Below, piece after piece: positions 27,501 to 35,523 of a stretch of DNA of 64,000 bases. Source of the stretch: Ardenticatenaceae bacterium (GTDB lineage: Bacteria; Chloroflexota; Anaerolineae; Promineifilales; Promineifilaceae). The stretch is from assembly GCA_020634245.1 (NCBI GenBank), contig JACKCC010000007.1, forward strand, positions 62,001 through 126,000, read 5' to 3'. Below the pieces are notes generated by a model, which was not told the DNA's origin, searched no databases, and was given only the letters and a program-made list of their open reading frames with translations. A program made the translations under genes and the position numbers. Numbering within the stretch: the stretch's first letter is position 1; every line of letters begins with the position of its first letter.

Positions 27501-30500
27501 ATTCAACTTCAGCGGCACCTGGCTCAACATCGGCTTTCTGGGCAGCATCCTCGGCGGCCAGGCTGAAATCGCCATAGACAGTGTCAGCCAGGGCGTTTTC
27601 GACCTATACCGGCGCGAGGATACGGCCGTTAGCTTTGTGTTCGACGGCTTAAGCAGTGGCAGCCACAGCCTGACCATTACCGTCCTGAGTACGGCCAATC
27701 CATCCTCATCCAACAAATTCGTCTCGCTGGACTACATCGACGCCTGGGATGGTTCTGCCCTGCCCGACGGCACCTTTGAGCAGGATGATGCGCGGGTCAT
27801 TGCCAATCCCGGTTGGAGCACCATAAGCGATGCCAATGCCAGCGGCGGCAGCTACATGCGCAGCAATTCAAACACTGTCTGGTTCCCTTTCAGCGGCGAC
27901 AGCTTCAGCTTTCATTCCATGAACCGGTCCTTCAACGGGCGCACGCTTCTGTACGTGGACGGTCAATATTTGACCAATTTGCAGACTTTCAACTTCGACA
28001 CCATCACCCGGACTTACTCGTTTGATGGGTTTGGCCCCGGCCCGCACATCTTGCAGGTGAGCGCTTATCGCAGTGATACGGCCGTAGATGCTTTCTCCAC
28101 GCCTGGCACAGCGCCCTTCGATGATCCCAATCCGATCAGCAGCTACATGCGCTATGAAGAGGATCATCCCGATTGGCTGTACAACGGCCTGCCTTTCCCC
28201 CAAACGGCGCAGTCCTGGTCACGGCTGGGATTTGGTCCGGCTTACATCAGCAGTGACGCCCAGGTGAATTTGTCCAGTACGGCAGGGGATACGGCCGTAC
28301 TCACCGTCAACGGGCAGTGGATCAACATTGGTTTTGCTGCCTCATCCGCTGGTGGCAGCGCCGACATCTACCTCGACGGTGCCTACCAGCAAACCATTGA
28401 CCTGTACCGCCGCTACGACAGCGTCACCTCGGCCTTCCTTCCCGGACTTAGCAGCGGTACGCACACCATCAGCGTCACCGCCGTCGGCGACGGCAGCGTC
28501 TGGATCGACTTCGTAGACGTTTGGGATGGCACGACGCTGCCCGATGGTACCTTCGATGCGTTCCCTGGCGATTTCTACCTTAGCAATAATTGGGGCCGCA
28601 TCAATTCAGCCAATGCTGAAAATGGCAGTTACCTGCGCACCAACAACGGCACGGCCTGGTTCCCCTTCACCGGTGACAGTGTCAGCTACAAGGCTTTCGC
28701 CAACAGCAGTGCCGACGAAGCCCGGCTGTATCTCGATGACCAATTTATCGGTACGCTCGATTTGTTCAACAGCAGCGACATTACCCGCACGTTCGCCTTT
28801 GAAGGGCTGGGCAGCAGGGCGCACCTACTGCGGTTGGAACAGCATAGGGGTTACATCACCATCGAAGATTTCACGACACCCGGTGCGGCGCCCTTCTACG
28901 ATCCGCCTGTGCCCAGCGGTATCATCCGCTACGAAGAAGATGATCCGGCGCTGCTGTACAACGGCCAACCTTTTGATCTGACAACGACAACCTGGAATTA
29001 CAACATCAACCTGGCTTATCACGGCAGCGAAGGGTACTATGCCTACTCCAGCACGCCCGGCGATGAGGTGAGCCTGACCTTTGACGGAACGTGGTTCGGC
29101 ATCGGCTTCCTCACCTGGCGTACGCGGGGTATCGCCGACATCTACCTGGATGGCAGTTTGCTGGACAGCGTAGACCTGTACACGCTTTCTGATGATACCA
29201 GGAGCGTGTACTACACAACTCCCCCCGGCACGCACACGGTCAGTGTGGTGGTCAGCGGCAGCAGCCATGTAAATGCGGTTGGCACTGAAATTGCGGTTGA
29301 TTATATTGACGTATGGGATGGCACGGCCGTACCCGATGGCACGTTTGAAGAAACTGACCGGGATCGCCTCATCTACAGCCCCGATTGGAGCTACCGCAGT
29401 GATGCCGCAGCCAGCGGTGGCGGGTATGCCCAGGATGGCAACGCCAATAACGGCTCCGTCTGGTTCCCCTTCACCGGCGACTCCGTTTCTCTCCTGGCTC
29501 TGGCCAAGCACAACTCTCACGAAATCCGCATCAAGATTGATGGCGTGCCCATGAGCAGTGATGGCGTCTTCGACATTTACAACGAACAACCCATCAGCCG
29601 CACCTTCTCCTTTGAAGGATTGGGGGGCGGACCGCATATGATGGAAGTGCGAGGGTATCGGTATGATACGGCCGTAGACGCCTTCATTACCCCCGCCACC
29701 ACCGCCGGCTACCAGGAACCGCCCGCACCCACCGGCATCGTCCGCTACGAAGAAGACGATCCCGCCCTGCGCTACAACGGCTATCCCTTCCAACAAACGG
29801 AGTACTGTTCTACCTGCTGGTTCATGACCTTCGATGGCAGCAGCAGCAACGCTTACATTGCCGAATCGCGCCACGTTGGCGACTGGGTTGAAATGGACTT
29901 TTACGGCAGTTGGGCTGGCGTTGGCTTTGCCACCGGCAGCAGCGGCGGCGTCGCCGAAGTATTCATCGACGGTACCTCCGTAGCCACCGTCACGCTAACA
30001 AGCCCGCAAGATGTGAAAAGTATCTACTTCGGTAATCTGATCACCGCTACACACACCATTTCCATCAGCAACCTCACCGGCCGGCTCTACTTCGACTTCT
30101 TCGATGTCTGGGATGGCACCCCCATGGCCGACGGCTGGTTCGACGCCAACCTGGACGATCATCGCGGTCCCTACTACTACAGTGCCCTTAGCTCCTGGTA
30201 CACGCAATATCCAGAATACCTGCGGCCGCGCATTCAATATGCTCGTGAAGATGATGTTCTGTCCCGTTCCGCGATTAGCTACAACACGCATCTATGGTTT
30301 ACCTTCACCGGCAACGATTTGCTGTTCCTGCCGTTCCAAAAAGCGGGCGAGACAGTCGAATTATTCATTGATGGTGTCAGCCAGGACGTTCTTGACTTAA
30401 CGGCCGAATACTCTGACCAGCCATTAGCCGTGTATTACAACGACCTGGGCAGCGGGCCACACGTCGTCCACGTCAATGCCGCCAACGGCCCGTACATCGA

Positions 30501-33500
30501 CGCCTTCATGCCCAATCCACCTAATTTCCTGTCCTACACGCCCGTCGTGGAATGGACAGACATGGCGCCCTCCGACGTCTACACCACTACCTACACCAAT
30601 TCCGGCCTGCTAACAACGGTGGGCATTGGCGACCTGGAAGGGGATGGCATAGTCGAAATCGTTGTGCCTGCCTCTAACGGCCAGCTTTACGTCTATCGCG
30701 GCGATGGGCAGGATACCGGCGACGGTGATCCCATCCTCTGGCAGAGCGATTTGGTAGGTGTGGCTGCTGAACCGACCTTGGTTGACCTGGATGGCGACGG
30801 CCAATCAGAAATTATCGTCATGGGGTCAGAGGGCACGGCCGCTTTCCATGCTGATGGCTCCGTTTACTGGTTCACCGATACTATCAAATCAACTATCGAA
30901 AACGCCGGTTGGGGTGGTTCCTCCGTGGGCAACCTCGATTTGGAACCGGGGCCGGAGATTGTTTTGGCGGCTCATAATGATGCCCTGTATGTCCTGGATC
31001 ACGATGGAACCATCCTGGCCAGCGAACCGACCGGCGCGTTACCGGCCGTACCTACCCTGGCCGATGTCACCGGCGATGGCATTCTGGACATAATCTTTGC
31101 CCAGGACAAAACCATCACCGCGTATGATTACTTCAACAGTTTCAATGTAGCCTGGACGTACACCCACACCTATCCCGGCTTCTACGGGCAGGCGTTTGGC
31201 TCACCGGCCGTGGTTGACGTAGACGGCAAACAGCCCGGCGGCGACGATGGGCCGGAAATTGTCATCAACTGGGGCCATTACATCGACGTTCTGGACGCTG
31301 ACGGCTCCTTCTTGTGGAATTACTATACCGGCGATGACAATCACCGCCGCCCCAGTCCGATCACCGTTGCCGATCTGGATGGCGACAACGAGATCGAAAT
31401 CCTGACCGCTTCGGCGCGGCAATCGGGCTTCCTGATCACTGAACATACGCTGCTGGCGTTGAACGCCGACGGCACACTGTTGTGGAGTCAGAGCATGGGT
31501 GACACCTCGGCTTCAGCGTCGGGCGTAGCCACGCAAGACCTGGATGGCGACGGCGTCTGGGAGGTAATCTGGAATGGTCTTCATGAAGGGTTTACCATCA
31601 TGGATGGGCCGACCGGCACGAAACTATTCAACGAAGCATTCACCGAATCAGGCACGTTTGTCGATTACCCAGCACTGGGTGATGTAGATGGCGACGGGTA
31701 TGCTGAGGTGGTGACGGGCGGTTACAATGGCGTGTTTGTCATTGGCCACGATGGCATTTGGGGGGATTCACGGCCGTTATGGAACCAGCATAATTACCAC
31801 GTCACTAACATCAACGATGACTGGAGCGTGCCCATCAATGAACCCAACAATTGGGACATCCACAACACCTACCGCACGCAAACGCCGGATCGCAATCCCA
31901 CGCCGGCGTATCAAATTGCGCTGACGTACACGGCCGGTATCAACAACGTAACGGTGCTGACCGATACGGCATCCGTTCCATTGACGGCCGTACCGCCGAC
32001 CTACACCTGGGCCTATCATCAGGAATGGTACCAACCCATCATCACCACCACCTTTGACAGCTTGCTGACTGACATGCAGCCGGGCGAAGTGCGTCAGGTG
32101 TCACAAGGAACACAAATCGGCTACCGGCTGCCCAGTGGTATGAACTACCTGACCCTGCCGCCAACATACGTTTCAGCGCCGCGCATCGTAACGATGAGTC
32201 CGGCAGAAATTATGGCAGCAGCGGGCACAACGGCCGTTTACGACATCACCCTTTTCAATCCCGACACCACCAGTGGCGATACCTACACACTCGCCCTGGC
32301 CGGTATCCCCGATGCCTGGGCCAGCTACCCGGCTTCGGTACCCCTGGCCGCTGGCGAGGAAGTAACTGTCACGCTGACAGTCAACATCCCGGCTGATGCA
32401 GCGGCCGACACGCTGCCGGTTATTGTGGACGTGACTAACGGGGCTGGCGGCACCGATCAGGCGATGACTTCGCTAACCATAATCGCTGGGTTGGAAATGA
32501 CGATTGAACCGGATGTGCAAACGGCCGTTCCCGGCGAAACCGTCACCTACACGCTAACTATCACCAATCACGAGAGCATCGCCCACACCTACAACCTGAC
32601 GGCAACCGGGCTAACCAACGTCAGCCTGCCACCATCGGTCATCGTGCCCGGTGGTGATGTGGTCACGGTGATCATCACGGTTTCCGCCGACAATCAAGGG
32701 CCGCAGCCGTTCACTATCACCGCCACCGGCAATAATGGCACGCAGATTAGTCATGACGCGGTTCTGGATGTAACCTTTGTGCCTGACATCGGCTTGACGC
32801 TGGCGCCTGATCCGGCCGTAACCGGGCCGGGCAGCACGGCCGTTCTCACGGCCACGGTCACTAATCTGGGCGACCTCACCGAAACATTTGACCTGAGCGT
32901 GACTGTGCCCGCCGGTTGGTCTTACGAATTGCAGCGCAATGGTACGACCGTTACCCAACTCAATCTGCCGCCCCATCTATTCAATTCGGCCGACCTGCTG
33001 CTGCTGGTGACACCCGATGTGGCGGCTGTGGCTGGCGATTATGCGGTGTCGGTAACGGCCGTGCCGCAGAGCAATCCGGCCATCGCCAAAACCATCACTA
33101 ACACGGTGCAAATATCTAACCGTGGCGTCCGGGTGGAAATCCTATCCGGGCCGGTGACTCTGGATCCGCGGGATATCGGCACTTGGAATGTCCGCGTGAC
33201 TAACACCGGCAGTGTGGCCGATACTTTCGACTTGCAGGCGGCTGGGCTGTTGGCCCAGGGCGGTACGTTCTCAACCAATGCCGTCACGCTCAATCCCGGC
33301 CAATCACAGATAGTGCCGTTTACGGCCGATAATCTGAATACCCTTCTGCCGCAAACCGTTACATTTGTGGCCGCAGCTACTTCGCAAGGTGACGGCCGTA
33401 TCCAGCACCAGGACAGCCGAACCGTCACGTTCACTGCATACGAAGCAGTTGAATCCGCCTGGCAGCCAGCTACCCAAATCATTACCGGCACGTTAACGGC

Positions 33501-33795
33501 CAACTTCAGCCTGGTGTTGACCAATACCGGTAACGTCGCCACAACTTACCAAATCGCCGTTGATTCGGTTGACGCTTCGGCCAGTACAGCCTTTCCACAA
33601 GTGACTGTGCCCGCCCGTAGCAGTATGGTGGTTGTCGTCACAGTAACCACGCCTGACGTTGGAATCTATCAAGTGGATGCGGTGGTGAGTTCGTTAAGCA
33701 GCGGCGCATTGAGCAATGATACGGCCGTACTGACTGTTAACGCTGCGGTTGATCCTTATCCCATCAAAGTCATGCTGCCGGCTGTCATGAAGTAA
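21580..33795 (+). CDS. Giant secreted multidomain protein (4071 aa)
   Basis: A signal peptide (residues 1-38, ending near AVQA) is followed by a transglutaminase-like domain at about 228-361. The latter keeps the His (DHAWVEAYLPGSGW) and Asp (LDPSF) but has GNGYDQASLLIALLRASGIPA where the nucleophilic Cys is expected, so it may be inactive or a Cys-less variant. A hydrophobic stretch lies at about 811-838. Residues 1000-1900 are beta-rich, including NEW3-like segments (GLPAGWTIL). Residues about 1930-2985 hold four tandem double modules, each starting like RYEEDDPALxYNG, passing xDYIDVWDGT, then LPDGTFE, WFPFTGDSV and ITRTFSFEGLG. Residues about 3008-3397 are an FG-GAP/VCBS-type beta-propeller with six DxDGDG-like calcium loops. 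The C-terminus has about four further NEW3-like domains, ending YPIKVMLPAVMK. The role is probably adhesion or surface binding. About 28 ACGGCCGT octamers lie inside. Confidence 0.85.
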   Translation: MSQKSGLYRFTTALVAISLLLQLFVPFISMPGATAVQAALPAQSNPSPTLSTNQTQPDPLSRPLTLSRAQTTYQADSQVVVTYSLRNNLGPTVRPEVAPGATITDTIDAIKTTDFAADANTIRNAQIALQITNGQTSLLASSLPVDASGSSLAFNLGDIPPLGTTDLVLTMTIPSSAADFVDLDAGAAAYGSWRARPVTATVSPIRLAPDGFAQWLVCTPDANCDDPYITRQAAELGHDATAIFEFVHGLGYESYLGSLRGARGTLWSAAGNGYDQASLLIALLRASGIPAAYRQGALSQTDAQTLIASMFSEVNAPSGLVPVGVETAVPINDLALITEAQDHAWVEAYLPGSGWTSLDPSFAAAQPGDTFATASSGQLAELPDSIRHHVTASLEVEKYQAFPVGGTNLYTISPLTATFTTVELVGEPLVFAHLVESNIAGGMAFTTAQHTYTPYFVAGTSETLIEGEAFGELLSNFPFGQDFVVAEWLDFTITDPTGNSSQYRRELFDDIGYDVRTGGGLVGELARDETARVSLMSSWTTLVASYAVPEDVINDAYQEMTRLSLEGIETRDATADLVDTPNPTPEQDALAQEAAVTYGQLARLSQRLHLLKFAASSDQSHEYLSDIMLVKAYPDSPRLFTVGWERNELEQIDKVSFDLLHNRVRTIAYPGQTDIGLDSFLFWRGLLDMAIEYEILQEAAPEPLTSVGAVLDAAIANDIPIERITYGQLDDLADMPISSQAKARITTALMENTDQYILVPAEMITLPGAAEPTIGWLAIDNETSEVIDTMENGQHMVAVEYAALAKFSQKAGSFIGGFTAGFFNYTMGFWIGFFSQMPLDGQDIGQVIANSKSSAASWGKQAEKACVKKSDAKWCKRGVAAGNALGSALVNQSDPPLQEALFVLPLDEPVTTAETAVSLTQPATLNGNVTANVTTSQVGVYGTAVHNWTTAGRNSFFFDFLSAGSASVYQNGSLVGSGAVTAVPITTNSPAIAQVQTSGVTVNGTANGSLTLHAPALANLGGGSQWDSYNVALNGSSYTLALDDAAVTVNGTTYSGNFEIVTSTAVNLSGSGATAVPNFAANVNITPGSGGFSVANASGSLTIDGNPVSAANGFALGGVANQATITPSGAVDRFNFNGNADFFTLNLSSNTTSTPADTAASFNAAVAANFNDTYTLSIIAPDGWDATANSSGLITAQPPIDATLGEHAIVVTAQSQKHPDLFVSAVHLVTVTAVNGVTVSIASDPFFTIPWGPNYGVVNFDSELGRLQIPDAAFAATIQNRSSIARTFNVNVSGLPAGWTILGGKTGSNMQIDLAASETVRLGLYISPTVSLPPVGSSYPFNVTATAIDNSSVTATGSEAFTMPAVAYPALAINSPDIYVEANSSADFDLVVTNIGNTTGSFDLSSSVPVADWQVSNLPPSVTLNPGESATQTVSVAVTGGDQGVDYPVAVGAAAPTLPYEPITAVNFYLVSAFTRPIFAAAVSCTLDSDALAASLEALAVAVADLEESCDAGTCTATQRDVVVEAANTAAHYAHIASRFVTEYTAVEAIAADLATHTSNVDIEADLAALGTAVTDLSAEMCVIEEHAPSARFTPYVDAALLGENAAFSLDVTNDGTLATTYAITVTGLPGGDLFFNETIQPGAAISLPITPAATTQGAYDITATITPVGVGIIEATAVARFNVVDKFVQVTQVVATPDFVETGISSTDLSVEIANVSGIAQVGNARTAVLAPDGSTAWTQDIPLTALAGNPHFYDLATVDTSGWAEGTYTVTVDFLDGTGALIPNGSGYGYFNVGQALVASQMVYPEIVAPGNMTVTTIITTEIKSGTIGDGTPLSLTPDQVAPTEIQPWQEVSFLESLTSENATSSLLDGPNLAKLYAAQVVETAVTPADSPISYPLSPVNEPVETAVELDTVTAAGEPPIIDAPMLTIGGFTRTEQDDTAVLYTGTWSNITNARASGGNYYRNNVAGSTTQFNFSGTWLNIGFLGSILGGQAEIAIDSVSQGVFDLYRREDTAVSFVFDGLSSGSHSLTITVLSTANPSSSNKFVSLDYIDAWDGSALPDGTFEQDDARVIANPGWSTISDANASGGSYMRSNSNTVWFPFSGDSFSFHSMNRSFNGRTLLYVDGQYLTNLQTFNFDTITRTYSFDGFGPGPHILQVSAYRSDTAVDAFSTPGTAPFDDPNPISSYMRYEEDHPDWLYNGLPFPQTAQSWSRLGFGPAYISSDAQVNLSSTAGDTAVLTVNGQWINIGFAASSAGGSADIYLDGAYQQTIDLYRRYDSVTSAFLPGLSSGTHTISVTAVGDGSVWIDFVDVWDGTTLPDGTFDAFPGDFYLSNNWGRINSANAENGSYLRTNNGTAWFPFTGDSVSYKAFANSSADEARLYLDDQFIGTLDLFNSSDITRTFAFEGLGSRAHLLRLEQHRGYITIEDFTTPGAAPFYDPPVPSGIIRYEEDDPALLYNGQPFDLTTTTWNYNINLAYHGSEGYYAYSSTPGDEVSLTFDGTWFGIGFLTWRTRGIADIYLDGSLLDSVDLYTLSDDTRSVYYTTPPGTHTVSVVVSGSSHVNAVGTEIAVDYIDVWDGTAVPDGTFEETDRDRLIYSPDWSYRSDAAASGGGYAQDGNANNGSVWFPFTGDSVSLLALAKHNSHEIRIKIDGVPMSSDGVFDIYNEQPISRTFSFEGLGGGPHMMEVRGYRYDTAVDAFITPATTAGYQEPPAPTGIVRYEEDDPALRYNGYPFQQTEYCSTCWFMTFDGSSSNAYIAESRHVGDWVEMDFYGSWAGVGFATGSSGGVAEVFIDGTSVATVTLTSPQDVKSIYFGNLITATHTISISNLTGRLYFDFFDVWDGTPMADGWFDANLDDHRGPYYYSALSSWYTQYPEYLRPRIQYAREDDVLSRSAISYNTHLWFTFTGNDLLFLPFQKAGETVELFIDGVSQDVLDLTAEYSDQPLAVYYNDLGSGPHVVHVNAANGPYIDAFMPNPPNFLSYTPVVEWTDMAPSDVYTTTYTNSGLLTTVGIGDLEGDGIVEIVVPASNGQLYVYRGDGQDTGDGDPILWQSDLVGVAAEPTLVDLDGDGQSEIIVMGSEGTAAFHADGSVYWFTDTIKSTIENAGWGGSSVGNLDLEPGPEIVLAAHNDALYVLDHDGTILASEPTGALPAVPTLADVTGDGILDIIFAQDKTITAYDYFNSFNVAWTYTHTYPGFYGQAFGSPAVVDVDGKQPGGDDGPEIVINWGHYIDVLDADGSFLWNYYTGDDNHRRPSPITVADLDGDNEIEILTASARQSGFLITEHTLLALNADGTLLWSQSMGDTSASASGVATQDLDGDGVWEVIWNGLHEGFTIMDGPTGTKLFNEAFTESGTFVDYPALGDVDGDGYAEVVTGGYNGVFVIGHDGIWGDSRPLWNQHNYHVTNINDDWSVPINEPNNWDIHNTYRTQTPDRNPTPAYQIALTYTAGINNVTVLTDTASVPLTAVPPTYTWAYHQEWYQPIITTTFDSLLTDMQPGEVRQVSQGTQIGYRLPSGMNYLTLPPTYVSAPRIVTMSPAEIMAAAGTTAVYDITLFNPDTTSGDTYTLALAGIPDAWASYPASVPLAAGEEVTVTLTVNIPADAAADTLPVIVDVTNGAGGTDQAMTSLTIIAGLEMTIEPDVQTAVPGETVTYTLTITNHESIAHTYNLTATGLTNVSLPPSVIVPGGDVVTVIITVSADNQGPQPFTITATGNNGTQISHDAVLDVTFVPDIGLTLAPDPAVTGPGSTAVLTATVTNLGDLTETFDLSVTVPAGWSYELQRNGTTVTQLNLPPHLFNSADLLLLVTPDVAAVAGDYAVSVTAVPQSNPAIAKTITNTVQISNRGVRVEILSGPVTLDPRDIGTWNVRVTNTGSVADTFDLQAAGLLAQGGTFSTNAVTLNPGQSQIVPFTADNLNTLLPQTVTFVAAATSQGDGRIQHQDSRTVTFTAYEAVESAWQPATQIITGTLTANFSLVLTNTGNVATTYQIAVDSVDASASTAFPQVTVPARSSMVVVVTVTTPDVGIYQVDAVVSSLSSGALSNDTAVLTVNAAVDPYPIKVMLPAVMK

Positions 33796-33806
33796 GCTCA
33801 AAAAAG

Positions 33807-33839
33807 GCTGGCGGGAGTGTCGATGACACTCCCGCCAGC
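33807..33839 (-). terminator. 15-bp perfect hairpin terminator for the PHP gene
   Basis: GCTGGCGGGAGTGTC and GACACTCCCGCCAGC surround a 3-nt loop. On the minus strand the stem is followed by a T run (AAAAAA at 33801-33806 on plus). It lies between the convergent giant gene and the PHP gene and may act on both. Confidence 0.85.
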
Positions 33840-33847
33840 TACCTGCC

Positions 33848-34759
33848 TTACAGCAGGTGGGCCAACAGTGCTTCTAATTCAGCTTGTGAGACGCCAGTGA
33901 CGCCTAACGGCCGTTCCGCGCGATCATGACAGTCGGAGCCGCCAGTCATCATCAACCCGTACTTTTCCGCCCACTGTGCCATCAACGCTTCATGCTCTGG
34001 CGCATGGCCGGGGTAATGTACCTCTAGTCCATCCAAGCCCAGTACGTTCTCATCCAGATATTCGGGCATAAGCCGTTCGACAATTTCTATAGGTGGCAGT
34101 ACCTCGTTGTACAAACTTTCGCCGGGAAAGGAACCGGCCGCCGGATGGGCAAATACACGCACTAACTGCGGGTATTTCTTCAGGAGCGGCGTTAACTGGT
34201 GCATATCAATACCTGATGGCACGTAAGATCGGGCATCGTTGCCGATGAGGCTGTTGATTTGGGCTTTATCCAGGCCGTGATTTTCTTTTAAGGCGAGGGC
34301 AAAGTGGCGGCGGGTGACGTTAGGGGCCAGGGATTCGATTTCGGCGGTGGTTAACGGCCGTTGCAGCAGCGGCGTCTTCCCCTCCGGGCCAAATTCCTCG
34401 TTAATGGCCTCCACTCTGGCCTGCACCAATCCTGAACCGCGCCCTTGACTAAAAATGTCACTGGCCATCTGGCGGAATTCGGCATTATCCAATAACGCGC
34501 AGGGAATGTAAATTAGATAGTGCAGCGTGCCGGTAAAAAATTCACGGCGAAAACGTAAGGAAACTTCCACGCCGGGCACAATCTGGATTCCGGCTTCTTT
34601 GCCCGCTGCCAGGGCCTCGTCCAGGCCGTTCAGGGTATCGTGGTCGGTGACGCCAACGGCCGTTAACCCCAAATCACGCGCCGCCTGAACCAACTCTGTC
34701 GGTGTGTATTCGCCATCCGATGCGGTCGTGTGATTGTGTAAATCAGCTACAAAATTCAT
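33848..34759 (-). CDS. PHP-domain phosphoesterase (nucleoside 3',5'-bisphosphate phosphatase/RNase AM type)
   Basis: 303 residues with the metal-binding motifs of PHP enzymes: DLHNHTTASDGEYTP at the N-terminus, GVTDHDTLNGL, GIQIVPGVEVS (Glu ligand), VFAHPAA, GLEVHYPGHAPEH, and TGGSDCHDRAERPLG near the C-terminus. The set is complete, so an active trinuclear-metal phosphoesterase is likely. The closest characterised relatives hydrolyse 3',5'-nucleoside bisphosphates or trim RNA 5' ends (YciV/RNase AM). An insert (LRFRREFFTGTLHYLIYIP) sits in the first third, as in the subfamily. The ATG at 34759 follows AAGGATG. It is terminated by a strong hairpin. Confidence 0.88.
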   Translation of the reverse strand: MNFVADLHNHTTASDGEYTPTELVQAARDLGLTAVGVTDHDTLNGLDEALAAGKEAGIQIVPGVEVSLRFRREFFTGTLHYLIYIPCALLDNAEFRQMASDIFSQGRGSGLVQARVEAINEEFGPEGKTPLLQRPLTTAEIESLAPNVTRRHFALALKENHGLDKAQINSLIGNDARSYVPSGIDMHQLTPLLKKYPQLVRVFAHPAAGSFPGESLYNEVLPPIEIVERLMPEYLDENVLGLDGLEVHYPGHAPEHEALMAQWAEKYGLMMTGGSDCHDRAERPLGVTGVSQAELEALLAHLL

Positions 34760-34784
34760 AAATCATCCTTCTTCTTTGCTGACA

Positions 34785-34847
34785 AGTGCCAGGCACAGGG
34801 CAGCAGGTTTCAATCTAGCCGACGCTGTCAGCCCTGTGCCTGACACT
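34785..34847. repeat. 17-bp inverted repeat AGTGCCAGGCACAGGGC
   Basis: The arms at 34785-34801 and 34831-34847 are complementary at 16 of 17 positions, with a 29-nt spacer, just upstream of the PHP gene. No T run follows either side. A REP-like or MITE-like element is likely. Confidence 0.55.
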
Positions 34848-34908
34848 GAAAGTCATTATCAACTATTCTCCCGCGCACCATTATGCATTCAACACCGGCA
34901 ATAAAAAA

Positions 34909-34935
34909 TGGCCGATGCTGGGCAAGCATCAGCCA
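34909..34935 (-). terminator. Terminator of the small secreted-protein gene
   Basis: TGGCCGATGCT pairs with AGCATCAGCCA (one mismatch) around a short loop. Minus-strand transcripts then run into TTTTTT (34903-34908 on plus is an A run). The minus-strand gene ending at 34994 lies just upstream. Confidence 0.75.
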
Positions 34936-34993
34936 CTATAGCAGTATCAAACTCAGGCTACAAATTTAAGTTTACCGGTATAGAGTGGTCAGC

Positions 34994-35509
34994 TTATTCT
35001 GCTTCCAAAACAGGCTGCAAAATTAGCGTCTTACCGGCGGCATCCGGCAAATTGAATGGTTCGCTGGTTACCAATAATGGGCCGCCAGGGTACTCATAAA
35101 TTTGCCAGCGGAAAGGGCCGGTTCCCAAATTCTCTTTGCCAACCCACCACTCTTTAGTGCCTACCCAACCGGCGTCACCCTGGGCAATTGCATCGAGATT
35201 GCCCTGCCAGCCGGCCACCGGGTACCACGTATCCTGACCATCATACCATTCAATGACCGTCCACACATTTTGCCAGTTTAGTTCATCCCAGGGCCAAGAT
35301 TGGCTAAACAGGGCATGCACTTGCAAACGAGCACCGTCGTAATGAATGGGGTCGGTATTTGCATCCGGCACAATAATAGGCTCTGTTCCGCGCGGCGGTA
35401 AGCTGTAATCATCGGCCATAGCGCCGCGCCCAAAAGACAGAAGCAGAACGGCAGCCAAACCAAACAGAGCAAGTAAAGTATATTTGTTCAACATGTGTTT
35501 GATGTTCAT
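34994..35509 (-). CDS. Small secreted protein of unknown function
   Basis: 171 residues: signal peptide MNIKHMLNKYTLLALFGLAA followed by VLLLSFGRGAMA (cleavage near residue 32), then a Trp-rich beta-like domain with WTVIEWYDGQDTWYPVAGWQG, GWVGTKEWWVGKENLGTGPFRW and YEYPGGPLLVTSEPFNLP. The regular aromatic spacing suggests an immunoglobulin-like or carbohydrate-binding fold, but no family is recognised. AAGGAAAA lies 4-5 nt before the ATG at 35509. It is 14 bp downstream of the cadherin-repeat gene on the same strand, so the two are probably co-transcribed and may work at the cell surface together. Confidence 0.75.
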   Translation of the reverse strand: MNIKHMLNKYTLLALFGLAAVLLLSFGRGAMADDYSLPPRGTEPIIVPDANTDPIHYDGARLQVHALFSQSWPWDELNWQNVWTVIEWYDGQDTWYPVAGWQGNLDAIAQGDAGWVGTKEWWVGKENLGTGPFRWQIYEYPGGPLLVTSEPFNLPDAAGKTLILQPVLEAE

Positions 35510-35523
35510 ATTTTTTCCTTAAA

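Noticed and set aside
28825..29874. Minus-strand open frame of 349 codons
   Set aside because: Antisense to the A-B modules of the giant protein; repeats of the modules produce repeats in the shadow.
34908..35099. Plus-strand frame of 63 codons
   Set aside because: It covers a terminator and the 3' end of the opposite secreted-protein gene and has no ribosome-binding site.
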